Of a DNA stretch of 6,096 bases, positions 1 to 5,858 are shown piece after piece (the stretch's first letter is position 1; the number at the start of each line of letters is the position of its first letter). Below the pieces are notes generated by a model. That model saw only the letters and a program-made list of their open reading frames with translations, had not been told where the DNA came from and ran no database searches. The stretch comes from Limiplasma sp036645955 (GTDB lineage Bacteria; Bacillota; Clostridia; Christensenellales; Aristaeellaceae): contig JAVXND010000108.1 in NCBI GenBank assembly GCA_036645955.1, positions 1 through 6,096 on the forward strand. Direction: 5' to 3'. The translations under genes were made by a program, and so were the position numbers.

Positions 1-18
1 GCGTGCCGCTGTTTTCTG

Positions 19-45
19 CAAACTCTTTTGCGCCAAAAGAGTTTG
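19..45. repeat. Perfect 12-bp hairpin, terminator-like but without T-tract
   Basis: CAAACTCTTTTG (19-30) and CAAAAGAGTTTG (34-45) are exact reverse complements around a 3-base CGC loop. The arms carry T4 and A4 runs next to the loop. No T-tract follows on either strand, so termination of a gene lying to the left is possible but unproven. It is the first of several hairpins packed into positions 19-97. Confidence 0.6.
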
Positions 46-50
46 TGCCC

Positions 51-97
51 GTGTGGGGGGCAGTCCCCACGCCAGTGGCGCGGAAAGCCATTTCCGC
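51..97. repeat. Two consecutive GC-rich hairpins
   Basis: The first hairpin pairs 51-58 with 65-72 (core GTGGGG/CCCCAC) around a six-base loop. The second pairs GCGGAAA (80-86) with TTTCCGC (91-97) around GCCA. With the 19-45 hairpin they form a run of three stem-loops in under 80 bases. This looks like an intergenic repetitive or structured element. A short Ala/Pro/Arg-rich reading frame (3-233) crosses it, but I do not consider it a gene. Confidence 0.45.
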
Positions 98-149
98 ACA
101 GGCAGCCGCGCCGGCAAGCCCGCTGCAAGCCGCACAGGCAGTCGCGCCG
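94..149. repeat. Imperfect direct repeat, 36-base period
   Basis: The 20 bases at 94-113 recur at 130-149 with one difference (C106 versus T142); the shared core is CCGCACAGGCAG. A GCAAGCC heptamer occurs three times (114-120, 125-131, 166-172). The stretch is extremely G+C-rich and low in complexity. Function is unknown; slippage or a degenerate dispersed repeat would both explain it. Confidence 0.5.
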
Positions 150-181
150 CGCGCCCGCGCCGCCAGCAAGCCGCGCCGCCC

Positions 182-201
182 GCGCCCGGGCGCCCGGGCG
201 C
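182..201. repeat. 20-base GC palindrome of tandem CGCCCGGG units
   Basis: Positions 182-201 are fully self-complementary and contain CGCCCGGG twice in tandem. The palindrome ends 11 bases upstream of the -35 box of the fhs promoter. It could be an operator-like site or simply the end of the GC-rich repeat tract. Composition turns AT-rich right after it. Confidence 0.45.
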
Positions 202-212
202 CTGCATTTCTC

Positions 213-241
213 TTGCAACCCCGCATTATTTGAGCTATACT
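213..241 (+). promoter_or_regulatory. Probable sigma-A promoter for the fhs operon
   Basis: A -35 hexamer TTGCAA (213-218; four of six match TTGACA) and a -10 hexamer TATACT (236-241; five of six match TATAAT) are separated by exactly 17 bases. The expected start near 248 gives a leader of about 50 bases before the fhs ATG at 298. That is too short for a typical riboswitch or T-box, and I see no such structure. Confidence 0.6.
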
Positions 242-283
242 ATTTTCATTCCACGTTCACCCATCTATCTTTTCTCAACCAGC

Positions 284-293
284 AAAGGAGGGG
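284..293 (+). promoter_or_regulatory. Strong ribosome binding site fixing the fhs start
   Basis: AAAGGAGGGG lies 4 bases before the ATG at 298. The reading frame stays open upstream to position 28, but that extension is Arg/Pro/Ala-rich, crosses the hairpin and promoter region, and has no homology I recognise. This site therefore decides the start. Confidence 0.85.
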
Positions 294-297
294 GCAT

Positions 298-1968
298 ATG
301 GCATCCGATTTGGACATCGCTCGCGGCGCAACCATGCGGCCTATTGAAGAAATCGCGGCGGAAGCAGGCTTTTTACCCAACACCGTATCGCCTTATGGCA
401 GATACATCGCAAAAATTGATCAACAGGCCTATCAGGCAAAGCCCGCGCGAGCAAAGCTTGTGCTGGTTACCGCCATTAACCCCACCCCCGCAGGCGAGGG
501 CAAAACCACCGTTTCCGTTGCTCTGGCGGACGGCATGCGCGTAAACGGCCAAAACGCAATGCTCGCCCTGAGGGAGCCGTCGCTAGGCCCCGTTTTTGGC
601 ATGAAGGGCGGCGCAACGGGCGGGGGCTATGCACAGGTGGTGCCGATGGAAAACATCAATTTGCATTTCACGGGCGATTTGCACGCCATCACCACCGCTA
701 ATAACCTGCTTTGCGCGATGATTGATAACCACATTCAGCAGGGAAATGCTTTGCGGATCGATCCCCGCCTCATCAGCTTCCGCCATTGCATGGATGTAAA
801 CGATCGCCAGCTTCGCCAAATTGTGATGGGGCTTGGCGGCGTTAAAAACGGCACCCCGCGCGAGGATGGCTTCGACATTACTGCCGCGAGCGAAATTATG
901 GCGACCTTCTGTCTGGCGGCGGATTTGCAGGATCTCAAGGCGCGGCTTGCACGCATTGTGGTTGCCCGCTCCTACGAGGGTCAGCCCGTAACGGCAGGGC
1001 AGGTAGGCGCGGCGGGCGCGATGACGGCGCTTTTGCGCGATGCGTTTAGCCCCAACCTGATTCAAACCATCGGCCACACGCCCTGCTTGATGCACGGCGG
1101 CCCCTTTGCCAACATCGCCCACGGCTGTAACAGCGTTGCGGCTACAAAGCTGGCCATGCGCATGGCGGATTATGTGGTGACAGAGGCGGGCTTCGGTGCT
1201 GATTTGGGCTGTGAAAAATTTTTAGATATCAAATGCCGCATGAATGGGCTGTGGCCAAACGTTATTGTATTGGTGGCAACTGTGCGCGCACTCAAGCACC
1301 ACGGCGGCGCTGAAAAAGGCAGCTATGCTGACCCCAACCCCGAAGCGCTTCGCTTGGGCATGAGCAACCTGCTATCCCACATCCACAACATCCGCGAGGT
1401 GTGGCAAACCCCTGTGGTGGTTGCGCTCAACCGTTTTTCGGCCGATACGCAGGAGGAGCTTCAGTGGGTGGGTAAGATGCTTGCCGAGCAAAATGTGCCA
1501 TTTGCGGATTGCAACGGCTGGGCAGAGGGCGGCAAGGGTACCACGGCGCTTGCAGCGCTGGTTTGCGCCGCCGCCGATGGCAACCCAACGGCAGAGCCGC
1601 ACTTTACCTATCCAGACGAGCTAAGCTTGCAGGCAAAGATTGAAGCGGTCGCAACCCGCGTGTACCACGCAGGCACGGTCACCTTCACCGCTGATGCGCT
1701 CAAGAGCCTCTCCCAATTTGAGGCGGAGGGCTACGGACATTGCCCCGTGTGCATTGCCAAAACGCAGTATAGCATGAGTGACGACGCATCCCTGCGCGCC
1801 GCGCCGCAGGGCTACAATCTCACCATCCGCAGTGCGCGTTTAAGCGCGGGCGCGGGCTTTGTGGTGGCGTTTGCAGGCAATATCATCGCCATGCCCGGCT
1901 TGCCCAAAGTGCCTGCCGCCCTCAACATTGATGTGGACGAGCAGGGCAACATACTGGGACTATTCTAA
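298..1968 (+). CDS. fhs: Formate--tetrahydrofolate ligase (formyl-THF synthetase)
   Basis: Cytoplasmic enzyme that joins formate to tetrahydrofolate using ATP, giving 10-formyl-THF. It feeds purine and fMet-tRNA synthesis and is a step of the methyl branch of the Wood-Ljungdahl pathway. The protein has 556 residues, the usual family length. Visible motifs are the P-loop-like PTPAGEGKTT (62-71), the first family signature around GMKGGATGGGY (101-111) followed by NLHFTGDLHA (121-130), and the second signature VATVRALKHHGG (326-337). One small oddity is Thr107, where the signature normally has Ala (GGAAGGG). The start at 298 follows a strong AAAGGAGGGG site; the upstream in-frame extension is rejected. 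It is first in the probable operon, 44 bases before the Lrp-type regulator. No folD, fchA or other acetogenesis genes are in the window, so whether it serves acetogenesis or ordinary C1 supply cannot be told. Confidence 0.97.
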   Translation: MASDLDIARGATMRPIEEIAAEAGFLPNTVSPYGRYIAKIDQQAYQAKPARAKLVLVTAINPTPAGEGKTTVSVALADGMRVNGQNAMLALREPSLGPVFGMKGGATGGGYAQVVPMENINLHFTGDLHAITTANNLLCAMIDNHIQQGNALRIDPRLISFRHCMDVNDRQLRQIVMGLGGVKNGTPREDGFDITAASEIMATFCLAADLQDLKARLARIVVARSYEGQPVTAGQVGAAGAMTALLRDAFSPNLIQTIGHTPCLMHGGPFANIAHGCNSVAATKLAMRMADYVVTEAGFGADLGCEKFLDIKCRMNGLWPNVIVLVATVRALKHHGGAEKGSYADPNPEALRLGMSNLLSHIHNIREVWQTPVVVALNRFSADTQEELQWVGKMLAEQNVPFADCNGWAEGGKGTTALAALVCAAADGNPTAEPHFTYPDELSLQAKIEAVATRVYHAGTVTFTADALKSLSQFEAEGYGHCPVCIAKTQYSMSDDASLRAAPQGYNLTIRSARLSAGAGFVVAFAGNIIAMPGLPKVPAALNIDVDEQGNILGLF

Positions 1969-1977
1969 AAAACATTC

Positions 1978-2002
1978 GCGGCGCTTGCCGCATACAAAGG
2001 AG
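1978..2002 (+). promoter_or_regulatory. Small hairpin and ribosome binding site before the regulator gene
   Basis: GCGGC (1978-1982) pairs with GCCGC (1987-1991) over a GCTT loop in the 44-base gap after fhs. The Shine-Dalgarno sequence AAAGGAG (1996-2002) follows, 10 bases before the ATG at 2013. The hairpin has no T-tract, so it is not a convincing terminator. It may affect mRNA stability or the fhs-to-regulator expression ratio. Confidence 0.4.
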
Positions 2003-2012
2003 TGCTTGGCTC

Positions 2013-2504
2013 ATGCAAAACCTACAGATGGAACTCTTACAGCTCTTGCAGGAGGATTGCCGCCTGCCGCTTGAAAAGCTTGCCGTTATGACGGGCGCAA
2101 CCCTGCAGGAGGTTGCCACGGCAATTGACTCCATGGAAAAAGACCGTGTGATTTTGCGCTATTCCCCCGTGATCAATTGGGATAAAACCGACCGCGAGCG
2201 CGTGGAGGCAATGATTGAGGTGCGCGTAACCCCACAGCGGGATCAAGGCTTTGATGCGGTTGCCCAGCGAATTTATCGTTTCGATGAGGTGAAAACGGTG
2301 TATCTTATGAGTGGCGCATACGATCTGCTGCTGCTGGTGGAGGCACGTACCTTAAAGGAGCTGGCGTTTTTTGTAAGCACAAAGCTTAGCACCATTGAAA
2401 CCGTCACAGGCACCGCAACGCATTTTGTTTTGAAACGCTACAAAAGCGACGGCGTGGTTTTTGAAGGTAAGGATGATGACAAGAGGCTGGTGGTACTTGC
2501 ATGA
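2013..2504 (+). CDS. Lrp/AsnC-family transcriptional regulator (AlaR-like)
   Basis: A 163-residue DNA-binding regulator of the Lrp/AsnC (feast/famine) family, the usual size. Residues about 4-50 form the winged helix-turn-helix (LLQLLQEDCRLPLEKLAVM, then the recognition-helix region to VILRY). Residues about 64-142 form the ligand-binding RAM domain, with the typical core VYLMSGAYDLLLLVE (96-110) and the closing THFVLKRYK (136-144). Such proteins are dimers or octamers that respond to amino acids. The gene overlaps the aminotransferase by ATGA (2501-2504), so the two are translationally coupled. In Bacillus subtilis the same order occurs as alaR-alaT, where the Lrp-type AlaR activates the alanine transaminase gene. 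By inference this protein controls its own operon, and the likely ligand is an amino acid such as alanine. The ligand and operator cannot be read from the sequence. Confidence 0.92.
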   Translation: MQNLQMELLQLLQEDCRLPLEKLAVMTGATLQEVATAIDSMEKDRVILRYSPVINWDKTDRERVEAMIEVRVTPQRDQGFDAVAQRIYRFDEVKTVYLMSGAYDLLLLVEARTLKELAFFVSTKLSTIETVTGTATHFVLKRYKSDGVVFEGKDDDKRLVVLA

Positions 2505-3685
2505 GCATCGACCCCTTTTTGTACATGAACCCCGCCATTGCGGCCGTACCCAAGTCAGGCATCCGCAAGTTTTTTGATGTGGTGCAAACCATGCCGGGCG
2601 CTATTTCGCTGGGCGTGGGCGAGCCTGATTTTGTCACCCCCTACCACATCCGCAACGCCGCCATCAACAGCCTGCTAGACGGTGAAACCCAATACACAGG
2701 CAATTGGGGCAACCTAAGCCTCAGGCGCGAAATTTCCCGCTATCTGGCAGAGCGCTATCAGGTATGCTACGAGGCTGGTACGGAAATCCTCGTAACGGTA
2801 GGCGCAAGCGAGGGAATCGACCTATCGCTTCGCGTGCTGTTAAACGCGGGGGATGAGGTGCTGGTGCCTGAACCCAGCTATGTGAGCTATGCGCCCGGCG
2901 TGATTTTTGCGTCCGGCGTGCCTGTGGCTGTGCCCACCACGGCCGAAAACGGCTTTGTGCTTACGCCAGAGGCCGTTGAAGCCGCCATCACCCCCAAGAC
3001 CAAGGCAATCATCCTCCCCTACCCCAACAACCCCACAGGCGCGATTGTGGAACGCGAAGCGCTGCTGGCGCTTGCCAAGGTATTTGAAGCGCATGATTTG
3101 ATTGTCATCAGCGATGAAATCTACAGCGAGCTTACCTACACCGCGCAGGGGCATGTAAGCATTGCCAGCCTGCCGGGCATGCGCGAGCGCACCATACTCA
3201 TCAACGGCTTTAGCAAAGCCTTTGCCATGACGGGCTGGCGCATGGGCTATGTTTGTGCCCCTGCCGCCTTTGCGGATGTGATGTGCAAAATCCACCAATA
3301 CACCATCCTCTGCGCGCCGCGCCAAGGGCAGGTAGCCGCCGAGGAAGCGCTCAAGCAGGGGCATGAGGATGGCTACGCCGATGTGGCACGCATGCGCCAA
3401 AGCTACGATCAGCGCCGCCGCCTGATGGTGAAAGCCTTTCGCGATATGGGGCTTGAGTGCTTTGAGCCCATGGGCGCGTTCTACGTGTTTCCGCGCATTC
3501 CAACTGTCGGGCTTACCAGCGAAGCCTTTTGCGAGCGCCTGCTCTATGAAAAAAAGGTGGCGGCCATACCCGGCACGGCCTTTGGCGCAAGCGGCGAGGG
3601 GCATATCCGCTGCTGCTACGCCACCGCGCTTGACAAGCTCACGGAAGCGCTTTCGCGCATGGCGGATTTTATCGCAACTCTGTAA
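2501..3685 (+). CDS. Class I/II PLP-dependent aminotransferase (AlaT/AspAT-like)
   Basis: A 394-residue cytoplasmic fold-type I aminotransferase of full family length. The N-terminal SGIRKFFDV (19-27) and ISLGVGEPDF (35-44) are typical of the Firmicutes alanine/aspartate transaminase subgroup. The PLP pocket shows VTVGASEG (98-105), PNNPTG with Asn177 (175-180), SDEIY with Asp205 and Tyr208, and the Schiff-base lysine Lys239 in GFSKAFAMTGWRMGY with Arg247. Arg370 in GHIRCCYAT should bind the substrate carboxylate. No key residue is missing. Motif likeness and the adjacent Lrp-type gene favour alanine transaminase (B. subtilis AlaT/YugH type), moving amino groups between glutamate and pyruvate, but aspartate or aromatic specificity is possible. 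The ATG sits inside the regulator's end (ATGA) with only a weak AGAGG upstream, so translation is probably by coupling. The next gene starts 20 bases downstream. Confidence 0.93.
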   Translation: MSIDPFLYMNPAIAAVPKSGIRKFFDVVQTMPGAISLGVGEPDFVTPYHIRNAAINSLLDGETQYTGNWGNLSLRREISRYLAERYQVCYEAGTEILVTVGASEGIDLSLRVLLNAGDEVLVPEPSYVSYAPGVIFASGVPVAVPTTAENGFVLTPEAVEAAITPKTKAIILPYPNNPTGAIVEREALLALAKVFEAHDLIVISDEIYSELTYTAQGHVSIASLPGMRERTILINGFSKAFAMTGWRMGYVCAPAAFADVMCKIHQYTILCAPRQGQVAAEEALKQGHEDGYADVARMRQSYDQRRRLMVKAFRDMGLECFEPMGAFYVFPRIPTVGLTSEAFCERLLYEKKVAAIPGTAFGASGEGHIRCCYATALDKLTEALSRMADFIATL

Positions 3686-3705
3686 CGAGTGAAAGGAGTG
3701 TTTGA

Positions 3706-4893
3706 ATGACGAAGAAGCTGTTTGCCATCCTGCTGATTGCGGCGATGTGCCTTACCATGATTTCGCTTTCCATTGCACAGGAGGAGGATGGGGACGTATC
3801 CATCACCCTGCTGGACAAAAAAGGAAATGTGGTTACGGGCACAGAGGGCGACGCACCAGAGGCTGGTGAAACCGCCACCCCCGCGCCCACGGCGGACAAA
3901 GCCGCGCCCATACGCGAGATAGACGGCTCCATTTTGCTCACCATGTCCTTCACAGGGGATGTGACCATTGGAAGCAATACGCAGGCGGGTTCCTCCATCT
4001 TTGAAAAAGAGCTCAAGAAGCAGAAGGGGGATATCAACTTTCCCTTCCGCAACGTCAAGGACATTTTTGCGCTAGACGATCTCACCATGGTGAATTTTGA
4101 AGGTACGCTTACCACTGAAGGCAAAAATTCCGATAAGCTCGAAAACGAATATTTGTTTCGCGCCGATCCCTCCTATGTAAGCATGCTGCCTTATGGAAAC
4201 ATCGACACGGTTTCCCTTGAAAACAACCATGTGCTTGACATGGGTGCGCAGGGCATAGCCGAAACCAAGAAAACCTTGACGGACGCGGGCATAAGCTATG
4301 CAAGCGACGGGGAACCCGCCGTGATCCTCACGCGCGGCGTAAAGGTGGGCAGCCTTGCCTACCAAACCTTTGGCGGCAAACACGACGAGCTGATTGCGCA
4401 AATCCCCGGCGATATCAAAGCCCTGCGGGATCAAGGCTGTGAGGTTGTGGTGGTGAGCTTTCACTGGGGAAATGAAAAGGATTATTCCCCCAACAGCAAT
4501 CAAGTCAAGCTGGGGCGTGCCACCATTGACGCAGGTGCTGATTTGGTTATTGGGCACCACAGCCACCGCATCAACCCCATTGAATATTACAATGGCAAGT
4601 ACATCTGCTATTCCCTTGGCAATTTTAGCTTTGCGGGAAATGCCAACCCAAGCGATATGGCCACCTTCATCTTCCAAATTAAGATGCGCGTGAAGGACGG
4701 CGTGGCCACGAGCGAGCAAATCAAAATCATCCCCTGCAGAATTTCCAGCCGCCGTGATTACAACGACTTTGCCCCCACCCCCTATGACAAGGATGAAAAC
4801 ATAGAGGCCGTTGTGAGTACGCTAAAAAAGAACGGCAAGGGCTTGGAGTATGCGCTTACGGAGTACCCCATCAAATGGGTGGGGGAAGAGTAA
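3706..4893 (+). CDS. Secreted CapA family protein (PGA_cap, metallophosphatase-like fold)
   Basis: A 395-residue exported protein. Residues 1-24 form a signal peptide: Lys-Lys, a hydrophobic core LFAILLIAAMCLTMI, and a probable signal peptidase I cut after LSIA. Cys15 is not in a convincing lipobox. Residues about 25-72 are an acidic, Ala/Pro/Thr-rich linker. Residues about 76-345 match the CapA domain: SFTGDVTIGS (Asp85), VNFEGTLT (Asn130, Glu132), SLENNHVLDMG (Asn174, His175), SFHWGNE (His253) and IGHHSHRINP (His284, His285, His287). The family resembles calcineurin-like metallophosphatases and includes poly-gamma-glutamate capsule proteins (CapA, YwtB/PgsA). No pgsB/capB or pgsC/capC partner lies here, so capsule synthesis is unsupported; a wall or polymer hydrolase or phosphatase role is equally possible. 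A good AAAGGAG site (3692-3698) and the 20-base gap to the aminotransferase suggest cotranscription. Confidence 0.88.
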   Translation: MTKKLFAILLIAAMCLTMISLSIAQEEDGDVSITLLDKKGNVVTGTEGDAPEAGETATPAPTADKAAPIREIDGSILLTMSFTGDVTIGSNTQAGSSIFEKELKKQKGDINFPFRNVKDIFALDDLTMVNFEGTLTTEGKNSDKLENEYLFRADPSYVSMLPYGNIDTVSLENNHVLDMGAQGIAETKKTLTDAGISYASDGEPAVILTRGVKVGSLAYQTFGGKHDELIAQIPGDIKALRDQGCEVVVVSFHWGNEKDYSPNSNQVKLGRATIDAGADLVIGHHSHRINPIEYYNGKYICYSLGNFSFAGNANPSDMATFIFQIKMRVKDGVATSEQIKIIPCRISSRRDYNDFAPTPYDKDENIEAVVSTLKKNGKGLEYALTEYPIKWVGEE

Positions 4894-4910
4894 GCGGCAC
4901 CTTACAGCGC

Positions 4911-4945
4911 TTATTTCAGAAGGGCTGCACGCCCTTCTGAAATAA
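4911..4945. terminator. Perfect 15-bp inverted repeat after the capA-like gene, probable terminator
   Basis: Positions 4911-4925 and 4931-4945 are exact reverse complements around the loop TGCAC; the stem core is AGAAGGGC/GCCCTTCT. It begins 17 bases after the stop codon and ends the operon block. No T-tract follows on either strand, so it is not a textbook intrinsic terminator. It may terminate weakly, protect the mRNA 3' end or insulate the tRNA promoter. Confidence 0.55.
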
Positions 4946-4982
4946 AGTTCGCTCAGAAATGGCATTTATTTAAATTTTCCCC

Positions 4983-5011
4983 TTGACAAGATTTGAACGA
5001 ACGTGTAGAAT
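4983..5011 (+). promoter_or_regulatory. Near-consensus sigma-A promoter of the tRNA operon
   Basis: A perfect -35 TTGACA (4983-4988) and a -10 TAGAAT (5006-5011; five of six) are 17 bases apart. Transcription should start near 5018, about 24 bases before the first tRNA. An AT-rich stretch (about 4960-4980) lies upstream and could act as an UP-like element. This is the expected promoter type for a stable-RNA operon. Confidence 0.85.
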
Positions 5012-5041
5012 AATCAACGTCGCCCATGTGTGGCGTAGGGA

Positions 5042-5118
5042 CGGGGTGTAGCGCAGTCTGGTAGCGCACGTGCTTTGGGAGCATGGGGCCGGGGGTTCGA
5101 ATCCCTTCACCCCGACCA
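5042..5118 (+). tRNA. tRNA-Pro (anticodon TGG)
   Basis: 77 bases with encoded CCA (5116-5118). The acceptor CGGGGTG/CACCCCG (5042-5048 with 5108-5114) pairs fully. The anticodon TGG is at 5076-5078 in loop TTTGGGA, on stem CGTGC/GCATG. The T-loop is a normal TTCGAAT (5096-5102). It is the first gene of the seven-tRNA transcript and reads proline codons CCN. Confidence 0.97.
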
Positions 5119-5140
5119 GTATTTCTACACATCCGAATGT

Positions 5141-5215
5141 GGCTCCTTGGTCAAGCGGTTAAGACACCGCCCTTTCACGGCGGCTACAGGGGTTCGAATC
5201 CCCTAGGAGTCACCA
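5141..5215 (+). tRNA. tRNA-Glu (anticodon TTC)
   Basis: 75 bases with encoded CCA (5213-5215). The acceptor GGCTCCT/AGGAGTC has one G-T wobble at the second pair. The anticodon stem CCGCC/GGCGG encloses loop CTTTCAC with TTC at 5174-5176. The T-arm AGGGG/CCCCT with TTCGAAT is intact. It lies 22 bases after tRNA-Pro. Confidence 0.97.
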
Positions 5216-5234
5216 CTTTCCCTTTCATGGATTT

Positions 5235-5311
<77 letters not shown>

Positions 5312-5317
5312 GCATTT

Positions 5318-5394
5318 GGCCCGGTAGTTCAGTTGGTTAGAATGCCAGCCTGTCACGCTGGAGGTCGAGGGTTCGAGCCCCTTCCGGGTCGCCA
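5318..5394 (+). tRNA. tRNA-Asp (anticodon GTC)
   Basis: 77 bases with encoded CCA (5392-5394) and discriminator G5391, as expected for tRNA-Asp. The acceptor GGCCCGG/CCGGGTC has one wobble. The anticodon GTC is at 5352-5354 in loop CTGTCAC, on stem CCAGC/GCTGG. The T-loop is TTCGAGC. It is only 6 bases after tRNA-Met, so RNase processing must separate them closely. Confidence 0.97.
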
Positions 5395-5419
5395 AATTCC
5401 ATTTGCCGTGGGCTTTTAT

Positions 5420-5495
5420 GCCGGTGTAGCTCAATTGGCAGAGCAGCTGATTTGTAATCAGCAGGTTACGGGTTCAAGTCCCACCACCGGCTCCA
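5420..5495 (+). tRNA. tRNA-Thr (anticodon TGT) with a disrupted T-stem
   Basis: 76 bases with encoded CCA (5493-5495). The acceptor GCCGGTG/CACCGGC is perfect. The anticodon stem GCTGA/TCAGC holds TGT at 5453-5455. The D-stem GCTC/GAGC is intact. The T-stem is unusual: ACGGG (5468-5472) faces CCCAC (5480-5484), leaving A-C and C-A mismatches at pairs 49-65 and 50-64, with only three G-C pairs near the loop TTCAAGT. GTGGG would have paired fully. Identity is sure; full function is less so. Confidence 0.93.
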
Positions 5496-5526
5496 TTATC
5501 CTTTTTTGGTGGCATTCCCCTTACAT

Positions 5527-5611
<85 letters not shown>

Positions 5612-5646
5612 AAAAGCCCTTCTTCCCGCCAGGAGAAGGCAACCCT

Positions 5647-5734
5647 GCGGGAATGGCGGAATTGGCAGACGCGCTAGATTCAGGTTCTAGTGTTCGTTTA
5701 GGACATGCAGGTTCAAGTCCTGTTTCCCGCACCA
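5647..5734 (+). tRNA. tRNA-Leu (anticodon CAG)
   Basis: 88 bases, class II, with encoded CCA (5732-5734). The acceptor GCGGGAA/TTCCCGC is perfect. The anticodon CAG is at 5681-5683 in loop TTCAGGT, on stem CTAGA/TCTAG. The long variable arm contains TGTTC/GGACA, and the T-loop TTCAAGT is normal. It reads CTG and is the last gene of the array, 7 bases before the terminator stem. Confidence 0.97.
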
Positions 5735-5740
5735 CAATCT

Positions 5741-5780
5741 GTCTCAAAACGTTGAATTTCAACGGTTTGAGACTTTTTTT
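5741..5780 (+). terminator. Intrinsic terminator of the tRNA operon
   Basis: A 14-position stem (5741-5754 with 5760-5773; outer part GTCTCAAA/TTTGAGAC) has a single A-G mismatch and an AATTT loop. It is followed at once by seven Ts (5774-5780). It starts 7 bases after the CCA of tRNA-Leu. Confidence 0.93.
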
Positions 5781-5786
5781 GTGCGA

Positions 5787-5816
5787 AGCGGGGAACGGTT
5801 TTAACCGTTCCCCGCT
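5787..5816. repeat. Perfect inverted repeat downstream of the tRNA terminator
   Basis: AGCGGGGAACGGT (5787-5799) pairs perfectly with ACCGTTCCCCGCT (5804-5816) around a four-base loop. It begins 6 bases after the T-tract of the tRNA terminator and lies between it and the transposase gene on the other strand. No clear T-tract follows on either strand. It could be a backup terminator, a palindromic repeat unit or part of a mobile-element end. The rest of the gap (5817-5858) is AT-rich, with a spaced TTTTGCT/AGCAAAA inverted pair (5824-5830, 5856-5862) and no gene. Confidence 0.6.
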
Positions 5817-5858
5817 GGTTATCTTTTGCTGATTTTCGCTTTGGAAGCATGCAGAAGC

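Noticed and set aside
94..172. Possible CRISPR-like array from the GCAAGCC and CAGGCAG repeats
   Set aside because: Repeats are short, irregularly spaced, partly overlapping and low in complexity; there are no unique spacers and no cas genes.
3..233. Short Ala/Pro-rich open frame (76 codons)
   Set aside because: It consists of low-complexity GC-rich repeats and hairpins with no recognisable domain and no clear ribosome binding site visible; open frames are expected by chance in such sequence.
28..297. In-frame upstream extension of fhs by 90 codons
   Set aside because: The extension is Arg/Pro/Ala-rich, crosses hairpins and the promoter, and is bypassed by a strong ribosome binding site at 284-293. 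The 556-residue product from 298 has the normal family length.
583..1122. 179-codon open frame antisense to fhs
   Set aside because: It lies wholly within a strongly supported gene, has no ribosome binding site or domain, and follows from GC-rich codon bias.
2840..3604. 254-codon open frame antisense to the aminotransferase
   Set aside because: It mirrors a conserved enzyme gene, is His/Ala/Gly-rich and shows no family motif.
4072..4719. 215-codon open frame antisense to the CapA-like gene
   Set aside because: Shadow of a well-supported coding region on the other strand, with no independent evidence.
5502..5507. T6 run after tRNA-Thr as a possible internal terminator
   Set aside because: No dedicated stem-loop precedes it other than the tRNA fold itself, and two more tRNAs follow before a proper terminator.
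5618..5639. Six-bp hairpin CCTTCT/AGAAGG in the Tyr-Leu spacer
   Set aside because: It is short, has a 10-base loop and no T-tract; it may be a processing feature but cannot be told from chance.
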